Positions 11,243 to 25,600 of a DNA stretch of 64,000 bases are shown here, piece after piece. A program made the position numbers and the translations under genes. Each line of letters opens with the position of its first letter. Positions within the stretch are counted from its first letter, which is position 1. The stretch is from Setaria digitata. Taxonomy: Eukaryota > Nematoda > Chromadorea > Rhabditida > Setariidae. Under the pieces are notes generated by a model. It saw nothing but the letters and a program-made list of their open reading frames with translations, ran no database searches and was not told the DNA's origin. The DNA lies in contig RCAB01000009.1 in assembly GCA_003640385.1 (NCBI GenBank), positions 62,001 through 126,000 on the forward strand. Direction: 5' to 3'.

Positions 11243-14200
11243 ATGACAATTCATAAACTTTTCGTGCTAATATTCTATTCATTCATTGCCGCTTGTTGCA
11301 GTCCATCATCAGTTTTACCACAGGTAATTAGCTAAATCTTTATCAAAAGTTAGAAATAACATAAATAAGTTGTAAGGAAATGCTTGAATTTTCCTTCAGA
11401 TCAAGCAAATTAGAAGATTTTGCGGGATTTTCAAATATTTTAGAAATCTTAGTTAGCGCGAATGTAATGTGGCGTTAGCAGTTGATTTTCCGGTGGTGAT
11501 AATCACTCCATATGATATGATAAGATACATCTCATTGAATGACAGTTTTAATTTTATCCTATTTTGCTTCGAATTCTTCATCAGGCTGGAAAGCAAAAAA
11601 TTTTTCGCTTCGTTATTATGTTACTAAAAGAAAAGTACTGATTGAACAGCCAAAAATGAAGGAAAGACATCATGCATAATTTATAAATTATATTTAAATT
11701 GAGCCATAGTATATTATTCTATTGCCACTTTTAATTCAAAACCGACTTTTCTATAAAAGTTCTGCAAATCTCTATCCTTTCAGAAACACAACTTCTGGAA
11801 TCAATCACCAGCTACTGTACGTTAAATAAACATTCATGATAAATTGATAAGTTACTTTTAAGACTCTTTTAATTATTGACAAGTTTTTATCTCATTTACT
11901 TGCTGTCTTTTATCTCGAACGCACTGTATTTATCATTCAACGAAAATTTATTAAAAACTTATTTTTTGTCGAAGTTATTTCCTCTCATTATCAGTTGGAA
12001 AATAAATATCTTAGTCTGAAGTCGTCATCATCAAGATTTTACGATTAGATAGCTGATCCCGAACGAATCGCCTTCGAGCAAATCTGTAATGGACATACTT
12101 TGATTCCGCTCGGTACGTGTAATAACGCATACGTTCGATGCTCTTATAATTCAACCGGTCATTGTGTATCAGCTGCTATTGAAGAATGCCTTCTCGGAAA
12201 GGTTCATCTGATGAAATCATGCTAATTTTTCTAATTAATTAAACCATTAATTTTGCTATGCTTAAATGAAATTTCAGACTTATTCATTTAGCAAATTTTA
12301 ATGAGGGAATCTGAAGTAGCAGAATGTATATACCAGTTGTAAGAATATTGCAGATTTTTGATGGAAAGGTCTGTGAAGTTGCACGAAACAATTGCATAAA
12401 TACAAAGACTTCACAAATGGATAGAATTAATTTCGAAACTGAAAAGCTATTAGAGGTATTTAGAAATACTACAAAATTTTGTATTATAATGAGAGAAATT
12501 TGATGAAGACAAATTTTTCTTCATGCAATCTTTTCACAGGAAATGAATTTCTGCTATAGTAGTGGTTCGGGAATATATATGTTCCCGGAGCATATCTGCT
12601 CTCGACAAGCTTACATATGCAAAAATTATCATGAAGGATTTACAGTTACATGTCCGCCGGGTAATTATTAATTTTATAGTTTATGAAGCAATTCTCACAA
12701 CTTCTTGTGTTTTTTAACAGGCTACCGATAAATAAATTCTATGTTTGCTTATTTATTTTCATTTTTTCTCATGATTTAAAAGTAAACAAAAACAGACTGG
12801 GAAATTTTAGCTATTTTTTTTTTTTTTCACCTTCCTCGTATATTTTATTGTCTTCTTTTACTGATTATGTCATTCTGGACAGGGATGATAATATTGAGGC
12901 GACCATTTGGCTGTTTTATTTCTCCGTCAAGCTGTACTGAAAATAAAGTCTCAGTGGAACAATTTGCCCCGTTAAGGCAATATGCGATTAAAATATATTG
13001 CATCAATCGGTACTCTAAAAAACAAAACTACCAGACAGTATTTTCGAAGGTGGAATGTACGACATGGTGAGTTGAAAGTTTATTTAATCTGAAATTTCAA
13101 ATATTTTTAAGGACTGTGCAACTTTTGGCACAACTTTCCCAATTTCAAAGTGTTTTTAATCTTTTAAATTTTGTAGCTTGTAAATTTGAGCTTTTTTTCA
13201 GAAATTTAAAATTTTCTTAGCTAAAATTCGTCTAAGCTATAATCTTTTAGAAAAGAAGATTTGAATGAATTTGTATTAGTTTAAAGTATATGTTCACATG
13301 CAACATCCAGCACAGAATTTTCAGATTCAGAATATTCTGCACGAAAATTGAATTTTAAGCAAAACTATAATTCTACAATTTATTGTAATAATTAAATATC
13401 TATTATAAGCATGAATGAGAAATAAGAGAAGGAGAAGACAAAATAGCACCGATAAAGAATTCTAATGGCATTTAAGGAATAATCGAATTTGTTCAGCAAA
13501 TTAGAAAATGTGACTTATATGACATTTTTTGCTGTAATATTTTCCATAGAGATGCTTAGGTATGTTGGATGTCGCGAATTAATCAAAGATATCATTTATT
13601 GTGAAAATGGATTCATTTATGACACAAAATTAGGAAGCTGCAGGTTACGGAAAGAAAAAGACCGTTGCATAACGCCAGATTTTTGCATGTAATTTTAATT
13701 TTCAAAAAAAATTAAATTTGAGAAAGGTAAGCAATTAAATGTCTTTATGATATAGAAGAGCAAAAATAAAAATTTGCTGGAGCCATTATGCAGAAAATCT
13801 AAAAATTACTTTATTTTCTTATCGCTTGTTCAAGTAAAATAAGTAATGGCTGGAAGTTTCAGGAACAGCTTGAAATGAATTTTAGGAATCGAAATTGGAG
13901 AACAGTATCGTTAGGTGATTGTAATAGACATTTCATATATTGTCGAGGCCAAGTACCACAGCAGTTTGTCTGCGCTGAAGGTTTCATCTTCTCGAAAGGT
14001 CGATGTGTTCCAATTTATCAGTCAAGTGATGATCAGTGTTGGGAGTGTCAAGATGGTGACAAAAGACATACCTCACTTCACTCATGCAGCGAAGTTTCTC
14101 ATTCTCTTTTTTCCACTTACTGATATGCTATCACAAAGTTTACAGTTGAATTAATTTTCTTATCTCCAACATCGTTATTTCACTGCAAAAAAAGTTCACT

Positions 14201-17200
14201 GTTGCTGAAAGAAGACTGAAGTGAAGAAATGTGAGGAGATAATTTTGAAAGTTAATGAATGTACAGTAATGCTCCCTGTCCCATATTCCAGTATTCCATT
14301 TGTGAGAAGGATCATTGGGAAGATCGTCGTTGTCCACTGGGAATGATTTTTAGTGAGATTGAGAAAATGTGCCAAGTGGATCCGTCTTGTGCTCATCCAG
14401 CTGTAAGTAGCTATTGTTCACTTAAAAAATATTCAAAAAAAAGCTCATTGTAATAAAAACTTGTAAATTGGGTGATTTCATAATGATTCATTTCAAAAAA
14501 TATTCCATAAATTTCCTTTTTTATTTTTCTCCTCTTAGGCCTTTTTTTCTCTCACACGATTTGATGATCATCCTTGAGCAAAACTTTATACTGACTGACT
14601 TTTACAACAAACTAATTGTGAAATTTAAAAATTTTCGGTTAAAATTACTTCACCTTATTGTAGAAATGTAAAATGGGCACATCATATCATTTGAGATGTA
14701 ATGAATATTTGATTTGTTCATGGAAAGGCATCTTTGAGCATCGTTTCTGTCCACCGTTTTATCGATGGGACAATAGAAATGTTGCATGCATTCCTGATAG
14801 CAGTTGCTTACCTTTCACGGTTAGTCACCGAATTTCTAATTGAGAAGTTGAGATTTCAAATAAACGGAACAGAAGGGGGAGAGAGAATTGAAACATAGCA
14901 GCACAGAGACGTTACAATGGCGTCAGTTGAAGTTAGTAAGAGGGAATAGGAATGAAATTAAATTACTGGAATGAAATGCATTCTCCAAGAAGTACAGTTT
15001 AACAAACGCTCAAAGCAATTACGAGACGAAAGGAATTCTTTCGCTCTTTTCGAGAGGAAATTATAACACTGAACTAAAAATATTTTCTTTCTTCTAGAAA
15101 GTACCGTGTAGAGAGAATGAAATTGTTAGCAGCTTTGACTGTAAATTTTATCACCAATGCTCTGATGGAGAATGGCACAGAAAGCCATGTCCAATACATC
15201 CAACTGGTTATCATTTCGTTACCTTTCTTTCATAACTTATTTTTTCAGTTCGAATGTCAAATAAAGTTTACATTTACAGTAATTTTTTTTTTTGCAGTAA
15301 TTTTTCAATCTAACTTGAGACTAATCGCTCATTACGCAAACATTGGACAAACTTGTGGTATCACTGATAAGATAATTATAGTTATCTGTGGTGCATGTTA
15401 TCACAGTCGAACTATTACTTGGGAAAGAGAAATGCATTGCATGAATGGTGATACGGTAGCTAACTCGCAGGACTGCCAAAGTTACGCAATCTGCGATGGA
15501 GGAAAATGGAAGAGTGCACGTTGCAAGTTTGGACTCTTCTGGAATGAGAACTTGCAGCGATGTGATTACATTAATCAATGTAGTGCAGTCAAGCGTGCAG
15601 CATGCAATCATCGACAGGTGTGCAATGATTAAATTTCTATCAAATTATTTCCCATATTTTGCTCAAATAACAATTAAGCTTCCGGGAAATCTCCATAACT
15701 ACTAGTAAAACAATTAACAATTAATCCATTTGGCATCATCGATGTTAATGAACTATTTTTAAGAAAAAAATTAATTAAACTTATTAAGCGGTTGGCTGGT
15801 CTGTTATGTAATGAATATATAGAATGCATACAAGGTTCTTGGATATTAATGAAATGTCTGCCAGGATATGCTTTCGGTATTTTTTTTTTTTTTGAAAATA
15901 AGAAAATCGATGCTTTATTTTTGATGATATAGACAAAGTACAACTCATATTTTTAACTATCTAAGTTAAATAATACTACATTAGCACAGACTAAATACTG
16001 ACAGCTTGGAGAACAGATGAATGGAATATTTGTTTAGTGACATAATGACAATATTAGTAGCATACTAATAATAATAGTAATAAATAAATGGTATGTCAAT
16101 CTAATATTAGGTAATATCGTGCTATCAGTATTAGTAAAATATTGATAGCACACACCTATTACGTAATATTGGGTAACATATATTTTAGTATAATATTCAC
16201 CGATTATGCCAGCACTTTATATATAATAGAATAATTAGTTACTAATTGGTCCATGCTTCACCCTTCAAATGTTAATCCAATTTAAAAAAAAAAAAAAAAG
16301 AGAAATAATAAACAGCTGAAGTTTAGTGCTCAGTTCTGCATCCATTTGACTGCAGTTTTACAGAAAATGCAAATGAACTGCATAATCTATTTCATTTAGA
16401 TAGAAAAACGAAGAAATGCACCTTTTCCAATGATTACGTAATACCGGATAATGACTATTTAAATGTGATTGAGGATGATATCGCTGATTTACTGCCAATA
16501 TTTGAATCAGAAAGGAAAGTTGAACAAAATCCACGTCGGGTAATTAAATCACCCTTTCCGTACGAAGATCTGAACTCACGTAGACAAATTGATTCACAGA
16601 ATCTAGAAATGGTTATATTCTGCTTCCGATTTTACTGCTCTTGCCTCTTCATTACATTTTTTTTATAAATGATGTAAGTGAAACTGCAGCACTGTCAATT
16701 TGGAAACAAAATTCGTAATGAATACGATTGCAAAAGATATTTTGAATGTGAAGAGAATAAATATCGAGAAAGATATTGCGAAGATAATGATGAGTTTAAC
16801 GACGAAAATGGACGATGTGAGAAAGAGTAAGTGAGCTAATAGAATTCATAGGACAGAAAATATTTGAAAAAAAAAGAAGTTAACTCAAGGATAACGGTTT
16901 TTTTTTTCTTGAAAAGCAAACAATTTATCGGTTTTACAGTAACTTGTGCTGCTATTACTGAATTCAGAATAAGGAGCGTAAAAAGCTGCTAATGAGTTTA
17001 TAAAGATTATATCAGATTATATCATTCATTATATCAGTTATATCAGTTTCAGTTATCGCTGTAATTTATCACAGTGCCGCAACGGAAGAATGATTGAAAA
17101 TGAAATTTGTGGCCATTATCAAATTTGTATTAATGGTAAATGGCAAAAAGGTGTATGTGAAGGTAGTCGACAATTCGCTAATGGCCACTGCCAATTAACA

Positions 17201-18339
17201 TACTGCAACGATGATAATGATGGTACCTTCAAATTTTCTCATTTCTGACAATAAAATTTGAACTAATGAACTATAGCATTAATTCGCTCTATCTCCATTA
17301 TTAATCTCAGTCGCTTATTTTAGTTAATACTATTGAAAAAAAAAACATTGCTACATAACCTCAATTAGGTAGCATTATAAGATATACCACTTTCGGTTTA
17401 AGTAATCAAAATTCAAAATGCCAATTCTCAGGCGGAAATACTTAGTCGGAAGAAGCTGCAAGAAGGCATCTCCTGGATTCTTTTTTACTGACTGAAATTG
17501 TTGTAATCTTGAAGAAACCGGATATTGTATTTGAAGCAACTTCTAATGATATGTATAAAAAAAGCTAAGAAATTTGAGAAATTTCATCGTTATCAACATC
17601 ATGTGAAGAGGGGAATGTCCTGGCTGATGATATCGATTGCAAGCGATATTTCATATGTAGAAACGGTCGATTTCAAGAACAGTTTTGTTGGAATGGTACT
17701 TCGTTCGATAAAAAGGTTTTATATTTGTTTCTTTCAGTCGTACATTTCTTCCCCTGAACCTCAAATTTCTTTTGTTCAACTCTCAACAAAATGAAAAGCG
17801 TAACCACAATCAGCAAAGTTCTAGCATCGTTATTGTGCACGCAGTACAAATTGCATGCCGACAAGTGGTTGCATTGAAGCGGATGTAAAAGCCAATGGAG
17901 AAGACCACAGCACCTACCAAATTTGCAAGGATGGAAAATTTGAATTACGTCCCTGTCCTTACGGTCTTATTTATAATCCCAGTAAAAGAACCTGCGAAAA
18001 AGGAAGCAGCAGTACAGCTGATACGAAGTATGAGACTTGCGAGGTCTGAATTTGTTTAAATAAAACATTTAGTGTTGAAAACTTCCATCAATATTATGTT
18101 CTCTACCTCCCTCTTTCTCAAGGGTAATACTTGGGCTGAAGAGAAATTTCCGGAACGTGCGAAGTGCTTTTTAGGAAAGTGGTGACGCTGTTGGTTATCG
18201 AGCAGACCCAATCGATTGTCGGAAATTTTACCAGTGTGCTCATGGAAAATGGGTCTCAAAAACCTGTCCGGCTAAATTATACTGGAACATGGAAAAAACT
18301 ACATGCGACTGGCCATATAATGTTGAATCGTGCAAATAA
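11243..18339 (+). CDS. Secreted protein with tandem chitin-binding (peritrophin-A type) domains
   Basis: Nineteen exons keep one frame: 11243-11323, 11784-11820, 12053-12201, 12354-12455, 12540-12660, 12883-13066, 13560-13688, 13886-14044, 14267-14402, 14664-14819, 15098-15206, 15298-15617, 15789-15876, 16400-16611, 16690-16826, 17053-17222, 17579-17715, 17825-18043, 18175-18339 (TAA), about 936 aa. Exon 1 encodes a signal peptide (MTIHKLFVLIFYSFIAACCS). The rest is about 13-14 cysteine-framed modules of the ChtBD2 pattern, clearest in the second half: D-C-x2-Y-x2-C-x-x-G-x-W then a C-P-x-G-x-x-F/Y-like segment and a closing Cys. An acidic, non-Cys linker lies in exon 14. Two or three early modules are irregular. 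The layout recalls nematode eggshell proteins such as C. elegans CBD-1; orthology is inferred only. The likely role is binding chitin in eggshell or microfilarial sheath. Some acceptors (exons 3, 7, 8, 13, 17) were chosen by phase and are less sure. Confidence 0.8.
16101..16175. repeat. Inverted repeat inside intron 13 of the chitin-binding gene
   Basis: An inner stem pairs GTGCTATCAGTAT with ATATTGATAGCAC around a 7-nt loop. An outer stem pairs CTAATATTAGGTAATA with TATTACGTAATATTGG, separated from the inner one by short bulges. The whole could fold into a hairpin of about 73 nt. Surrounding sequence repeats AATATTA/TAATATT words. Candidate intronic miRNA or MITE remnant. Confidence 0.45.
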
Positions 18340-18381
18340 CGTGTCACAAATCTATATAATCATCAAAACTTTCTTCGAAAA

Positions 18382-18387
18382 AATAAA
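18382..18387 (+). other. Probable poly(A) signal of the chitin-binding gene
   Basis: AATAAA occurs 43 nt after the TAA stop on the plus strand. Spacing and sequence fit a short nematode 3' UTR. Confidence 0.5.
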
Positions 18388-21300
18388 TTTAAAGCCAACA
18401 AGTACTTAGGTTTCTATTAACATTTAATATATTGCGGAAGAAATTTTCTTGGTAATTTTATATTTTATTTTTTCACATTTAAAATTGAAAATCCTCTCCA
18501 CTTCAGAAAAATTTTCTACTTAAAAATTTTCTCGGGATGATTTCTCTAGAGCAAGAAGCGAGGAAGTGGTGCAAAAGATGGAAAAGAATCTATAAAATTA
18601 GTCACACAAACACAAAACTATAAAACTGAGGCAAAACAGAGAATCGTGGTAAATTTAAGACAAATGCCCTCTCGTCTTCTATAACATAAATGAAGCGTAG
18701 ATATTACACTCACAAAAACATAACTACAATGTATTTTGACGGTAGATAAAAACACTCGAATTTCTAACATTCAACTCTGATGCAATTCCAACATAGCCAT
18801 AAAAGCACTCATAAATTTGGCATATGTATCACAAATTAACAAGGTTTATTATTATCATTACTATTTCTTTTTTTCTGAAAAATGTGACAATCACTTTCGA
18901 TACTTCTTTTTAAAACGAAAAATTCCACTCTAAGTAATTTAACTTTTCTGATACACAAAATAAAAACCACGTCGAAAAAATTTGAATATACAGAATAAAG
19001 AAGAGAGACAGCGTATAGCATAAAAAAGAAAAAAAGAAAAGGGAATTTCTGACGAAATATGAATTCCTCTCCAGCATTAACAAAAAATGATGAAGAAACA
19101 AACGTATACAATCGGCAAATTATCACAGCGAATAACAATGAATGGAAAAGTTGTTTTTCGACAATTTGGAAAGATTTTCATATTAGAATAACTACCAGTT
19201 TTTTTATTTGGAAAAATGAAACGAGAAAATAAGCTGATGGAACAAAAAGAAAATAAGATGCTGAAGGGTAATAGCGGTGAGAACAATGGCAGGCGCGGAA
19301 CATATTACACGTAAATCATTTTTGCTTGTTATATAAGCCTTCCCGTATGCATATGTTAAATTAAATCGGTGGATCAGTAAAATTGATTCTACAAAAATCA
19401 GTTAATCATTATCTCATATGTGTATATATGTATACGAATAATTCATTTTCAATATACATCTGCATATAGTGTATATGACATATTGATGACTATACAAAAT
19501 ATGTTGGTTCAAATAAATGAAGAAAAATTATATTGAAAAAAGCAGTCAACAAGAGCCCTGGTTTTATTCAACAAAAAAAAGTCAAAATTATACTTGAAAA
19601 AATCACAAAAAATCAAACACATATAAAATCGAAAAATGAAAGGAACCCCTGAAAATCACATTCGAGATGGAAATTAATAATACATACATACATACATATA
19701 CCTATAGTAAGTTTACAGAAAAAAATCTCGGAAAAAAGAATTTCTTCGAAAAATATCATTTTATTTCTCATCCTGTGAAAAAAGGTCATATTATAACGGC
19801 TACTATAGAACCACTACTCTTACTCTACTATTACTAAGACTACATCGGTTATTTCAAGATGAATAAAAATCAAGTTATACCAGTCATACAGAAGCCTGCT
19901 CACACCGGCAGCAGAATACCAGAACTGCCCAAAATATGAGCATATATGTTTTCTGAAGAACCACATAATACCAGTCAGCTTTGAACCATTTACTTAATTT
20001 TTTTACCCGCTAATAGTGATCCTGGAGGAAACCATACCGACAAACCAATAAAATCATTTTACTATAGAAAATAACTACCATATTTAGCATTTACTCTCGA
20101 AAAATCAACCAGTTTCATTGAAATGCTTACACGTTGTATTTCTCAAACTTTAAAGCATAAAATGAGACATTCTGTTGTTACTGTCTCTTCCTCTATAAAA
20201 ATTCATTTATGACAGAGATGAACCATACCTACTAACAAAACGTCATGAACTAATTTCGCTTTCTATCTTTGAAGACTTTTCTGATTTAATTATTTAGAAA
20301 TCTCTTAAATCTCCAAAAACTGACCTATTTTACTATTTCCAAAAACATTCGTGACAGTGCATCATCACTCAATGACAAAACTAAGCCTAAAATGATACAA
20401 TTCATCAAAATTTGCTCCTACTCGTAAGTGAATGTTGAAAAAATCCAGAACATTAGCACAGTATCTCGAAACGATCTACGTGTACACTGTAAATTACCCA
20501 TAACGTGAAAACACGAAAAATTACAACAAAAAAGGCAGAAACTAAACAGATCTAATGAATCTAGCTGCAAAAATATCGCTCCTATAAGCAAATAAAGACA
20601 AGCTTTTCCCAACTAGCATCCTGTTCCAATAACTATCATTTCGATCCTGATACTTCAAAAATTCCAAATTCATGGAGTCTATTTTCTTTTTCATTTTAGG
20701 TATGTGTATTAACATATTCCTACTAGCGAAAGAAGATTCAAAAATAACTCCAAACTAATGGCAAAATTTAAAAAACCTAACCAAAATAATAAGAACCCTT
20801 TCGAGAAAAAAAGCACATCCATTCAAATGAAAGAAAATGATAAAGTGTTCCTCGCTAACCATTTTTAGCTCCCTGAAGATTTAAACTGCAAATCCTAACA
20901 AATACACTAGCCGAATTACGATAACGTAGTAACTTTATTATTTCCTACTAATAAAACTTTTGGAAAGCTATTTCCCTTAACGTAGAAACGTCGCTGGTAT
21001 TTCTCAAAACAGCATCAAAAATGATGAAAGACAGAATGGACTGGACAATATAAGCAGGTTTTCTCTCTATAAGTTTCTCAAGACAAAACACCGTACATAA
21101 ATATCCAGTGTTTCCAAAGATATCGAAATTTCTGCTACTAATCTTCTAAAAATTTTTGCATAGAACACGGAATCTAAGCTAAACAGTTTTATCACAGATT
21201 ATCATCAGTTTATTTTCATAAAATCTGGTGTCTTTTCATTTATTGAATTTTCATTCGAAGTATGTTTTTTCCACTTCTAATCTTCTCTTATAAAGTTCGA

Positions 21301-22588
21301 CTATAAACAACGGAAAGTTCTGACAAAAATGAACTTTTTATACTTTGTCACATGCTATAAAATAAGCCTGAGTAGAAAAAAATCCCATTGTAGGAATGAA
21401 AATCTACCAGTCTGCTAAAACTAACCTAAGCAAGATTTGTACTAAGAAAAAAAAAAAGAAAATGAAACGACTAATGACTAAAAATTTGAAGGAAAAGATG
21501 ACTGAAAGAAAGTTTAAATGACAAATTGTCTAATAATGACCCACAAACCAATCAGTAATCACATAAAAATCTATGCACAAAAATGCGTCCTTTCTAAGCA
21601 ATGCGGAAAATACAATATTATAAGAGCGGTGAAACAACAATAATAAATAATACCCTCTTTTATTACTTGCCACGACAAATTGTTTCCAGAATCCTTATGC
21701 ATATAAAAAGAGCAATTCACCAATGACCATTCAATCTTTAATCTCGCACTACAGCAATTCAGCAATTCACTTCAAGGCCAAATAGTGCGCTAACACTGCA
21801 AAATTAGTCATATATATATATAACTTACTTATCAAAAAAAAAACATGTAAAACATTGACAACTCCGCAAAATTCCGCTCCAACTTTATTTTTATCTTTGA
21901 ACTTTGTCAACAAAGCAATTTCTTATCCTATTTAATCTCTTCTGAAGTAAAAGGAACATTTATGTCGAAATGTTATTATTGAAGAAATATGCCTGCTTAC
22001 TGATCAAATAGCTGCATTTTTGTATTATCAAAGATCATTGTTTTCTTTGGAGTAGATTTTCAAATACATTAGATAGTTGCTGCATTAAATATTATTTTTA
22101 ATATTGATTTTTTGCTTTAAGATTTTTTTACAACAGTTTCATCTTCATTCTGAATTATGGAAATGATATTATGGAGAAGGGTAAATGACTAATTTTTTTG
22201 TCTCGAATGAAACTCGAAATAGTAATAAAAATAACGCATTTTACACGATAGTTGCTAAAAATAGAAAATGTTTTAAAGCAGCTTTGATAGAAGTGACAGC
22301 CTTGAAAATAAGGCAAATAGTGATCGGATATTTGTTAAAGGTTCACATATGCAAACTACTAAACTCTAAACTTATTTATTGCAGAATTGTACTCACAACT
22401 ACAATTCATACTTCAAGTAATAGTAGTGTATTTAGTTACCACGATGTGTAAAATTTTTGGGCAACCTTTAAATATTTGGCTGGAATTTTGAAAGCGAAAT
22501 GGTTAAAACCCTCAGTTAATTTATAATGAACTGATAGTCAAGCTTTTTAAATCATTTATGCATTAGCATACCTTATACTGCAGAAGTC
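18388..22588. other. Convergent intergenic region, no gene supported
   Basis: About 4.2 kb between two genes that end facing each other. It is AT-rich with short tracts such as CATACATACATA near 19682 and TATATATATATA near 21810, and short open frames without conserved features. I see no RNA gene. Confidence 0.55.
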
Positions 22589-22594
22589 TTTATT
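22589..22594 (-). other. Probable poly(A) signal of the ataxin-1-like gene
   Basis: AATAAA on the minus strand, 50 nt downstream of the TGA at 22644. Confidence 0.45.
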
Positions 22595-22643
22595 CAGTAA
22601 TTGTAACTTAACATGAAAGTTTAAAACAAAACAAACCAGACTA

Positions 22644-25600
22644 TCATAGTGTTGATTTATGCCTATGTCGCCTTAAACGACGGCGCATTTCAAGAATTGC
22701 CAACTCCTCGGTAGGTATGTCATGCGGTGGTGCAGATCGAACACCAGGCCTCCTTTCAGCGCGAATAATAAGTGGTGGACGTCGACGTGGTGGTTGTGTT
22801 GATGATGTTGGTCGCAATAAGTGTTGAATACCTGATGTGCTTGGTTCTGACTCTTCTCTAGTGATACTCTGCGGACGAACCGTACCCCTACCACTTGTTC
22901 CGCTTGTCTCACCAGTTTCAACATGTCGCAGAGCTACGCAAACATCACCAACCTGGAAAATCTGCTTTCACAACATAATTTAAGACTTTACTTTTAAGAA
23001 ATATAATGTTCGTCTTCAATAACTCTTATCGTAAAAATCAACTGCAACCATTATTCACCTCCTTCAATGAATGACTTCATAAGTGTAAATAAAAACATAA
23101 TATTCACCAAAACACTACTTCAGAAGAAAAAACCGTACGAAATAAGCACTTTATAAATTACTGTGACAGTGAGGAACTCATAATTAATCAGAAATCTCAG
23201 CCTCCACTATCCCTACATCATTCAAGATGAAGAAACTTACATTCAATTGCCTGCAAACTAATCCATACGTGAGACGCGTTCTCTCCGGATTACATGATGC
23301 CCAACCTCGATCAACTACGAAATAGGGATGCTCGATTCCAGCCTCTATTGTTACCTAAAGATAAAAAGAATTCGTGTTATTCGCGAAAAACTTACAGGCA
23401 GAATTTAATTACGGAGCCGTCAAAGAGTTGGCTGATTGGAAAATAGCGATATACAATAAATGTAACGTTAATTTACCATCTAAGCAAATTGTTTTTTTTG
23501 AAAACTAATTCTGAAATATTTCCTTTGCGTTCACGGCGAGCCATAAAAAAAAAAAAAAAAAAAAAAAAAATAGTATCAGAAACTTAGTCTTTAATACACA
23601 CATGAGAAGCAGACTACGACTTTAAACTACCTAGTCTGATAGCTGTGAAGACAACTCAAGATAAAAAATCGAAAAAGCAGATGTACAATAACATATCAAT
23701 AAACTCTGTTACTATATTACGGGAAAAAGGACACCATTTTAATTAAGTAGCAATTTTTAATAATTCAAGATAGAATCATTATTTCCAACAGTTAAGTTAT
23801 TTATAGAAGAAATCGTTTTAATATTGCTAATTGTCATAGCATATCCTATTTTTAACATTCCAATGAATTCCAACAAAAAATACAGTCAGAGAATATGACA
23901 AATAAATTATTTGACCTAAGAAATAATGAAATCTGAAAATAAAAAATCGCTTCCTCTGCAAATCACTCTTTCACCTTTAAATAGGCTGATTTAATAACTC
24001 AAGTCTGAACCAAGTTTTGATACATCCTCTACAATGATGACATCAAAATACACATCAAATATCTGCCTCCAGAAAGTGGGATCATTGAGACTGTTCGGTC
24101 ATGCAGTGCAAATTCGTCTCTCAGCAATGGGGCAATCGCATGTCTTGAATGTTGTACACCTTCCTAAAAGAAGCTCAGACTGCCAGCCACCCGTTGATTC
24201 TGTTGTAGACGTTTTTGTAAAAACTAATGTTATGACAAACCCCTTATTTACTACTAAAATTTTTACAAGATCTCACCTGAATTCCTTGTTCGCCAACAGC
24301 AAAAGTAACGAGAACCTGACGGTCTTTTTCAGCTTCTCGAATTCGGACGACTCTACTGTTGCAAAGTACGAGATCCGTTTTCATTGCCGCAGACAGAACG
24401 AAATCTTCTGTGCTCATATCTTCAACCCTTTTCAACTGACCCGACTGCAGCCGTATCATCGTCCCTGGAATAATGTTCAGTTAAATTTACCAGAAAATTT
24501 CCCTGCTAAAATTACAAAACTAGAAAGTAGATTACAAATCAAAACTTAACGATATTTCCTCAGTGAAGACAGATCACAAGAAACAGCAGTGATGACAATG
24601 AATCAAATAAATTTTAAAGATTAACAGCTGCGGCAACAAGACATCTTTCAGTTTTATCAAAACAACTCCATTACATTTTAGAAAATCTTTCATGAATCTA
24701 GCCCTTTATAATTTCTTACTACAGTCACATTATTCTTACACTTTAACCTCCAATGTATGATTTTTGATCTCATATTGAAAGATAAAAGCATCTGGCCTCA
24801 TCCAGTCTAACTTCTCAACCAGAATTCTACTATCGAACGAGTCCTGTGCAGAAAAAAGCCGACAACTGACACAAACGAGTAAAAGTAGGAGGTCATTTAG
24901 CATTATATCATAACATCAAAACCAATAAAATGAAACATTCAAAAGTGCAAAAAGAGTGCGCACAAATGTAGAACAGAGTACTATTCGTAAAAAAAAAAAA
25001 GAAAAAAAAAAAAAAACTAAAACTAATGAAAGAGCTCGCTGCCGTTAACTTCTAGAAGCTCATAAGAAAACATTGAATCTTGTTTGCTCTGAAGGGATTC
25101 AATTCATATGATGGTCGAATTTAATTTTAAACTGTAAAGATGAATCGAACTTGTGAAATCATTCTTCTCTTATTCCTTCTAAGCAACCTAAAGTGTAAGA
25201 TGAAATTCTAATTACCAGACCTTTGCCTGATCAATGAAAACTGATATGTTATATCGAAAATTTCTACACTTAAAATTTCACTGTATGGAAAATATAGCCT
25301 CTATACACTGAATAACACCATGAACCAATCATCTAGCCAAGTAGATTTAAAAATAATTATTACACGAAAAAAGATTTAAACAAACCTCGCATAAAATGAG
25401 AAGAATAATATGGCTGTGACGGTAGTGTCCCCACCTGGAAAGACGACGGTTCTGAAGCACCGGTACAAGCAACAGGAGCAGCAATTGTTGAAGCACTGGC
25501 CAGCGGAACAGTAGGCATGGGACGTTGATAAGGAGCATATCTGAATAGCGATTTTTCAATTAATCAAGCAGCTCCACAACTTTTTTACAACATCATTTGT

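Noticed and set aside
17438..17500. Possible exon after CTCAG at about 17431 in the chitin-binding gene
   Set aside because: Its frames hit stops or break phase. Joining 17222 to 17579 keeps the Cys module pattern without it.
18124..18171. Possible exon GNTWAEEKFPERAKC near the end of the chitin-binding gene
   Set aside because: The stronger TTTTTAG acceptor at 18174 continues phase 0 directly from 18043 into the last module; no donor was found for the extra block.
24034..24549. 171-codon open frame on the plus strand
   Set aside because: It is antisense to the AXH exon (24464-24277) of the ataxin-1-like gene. The minus frame carries the conserved domain and good splice sites, so the plus frame is a shadow.
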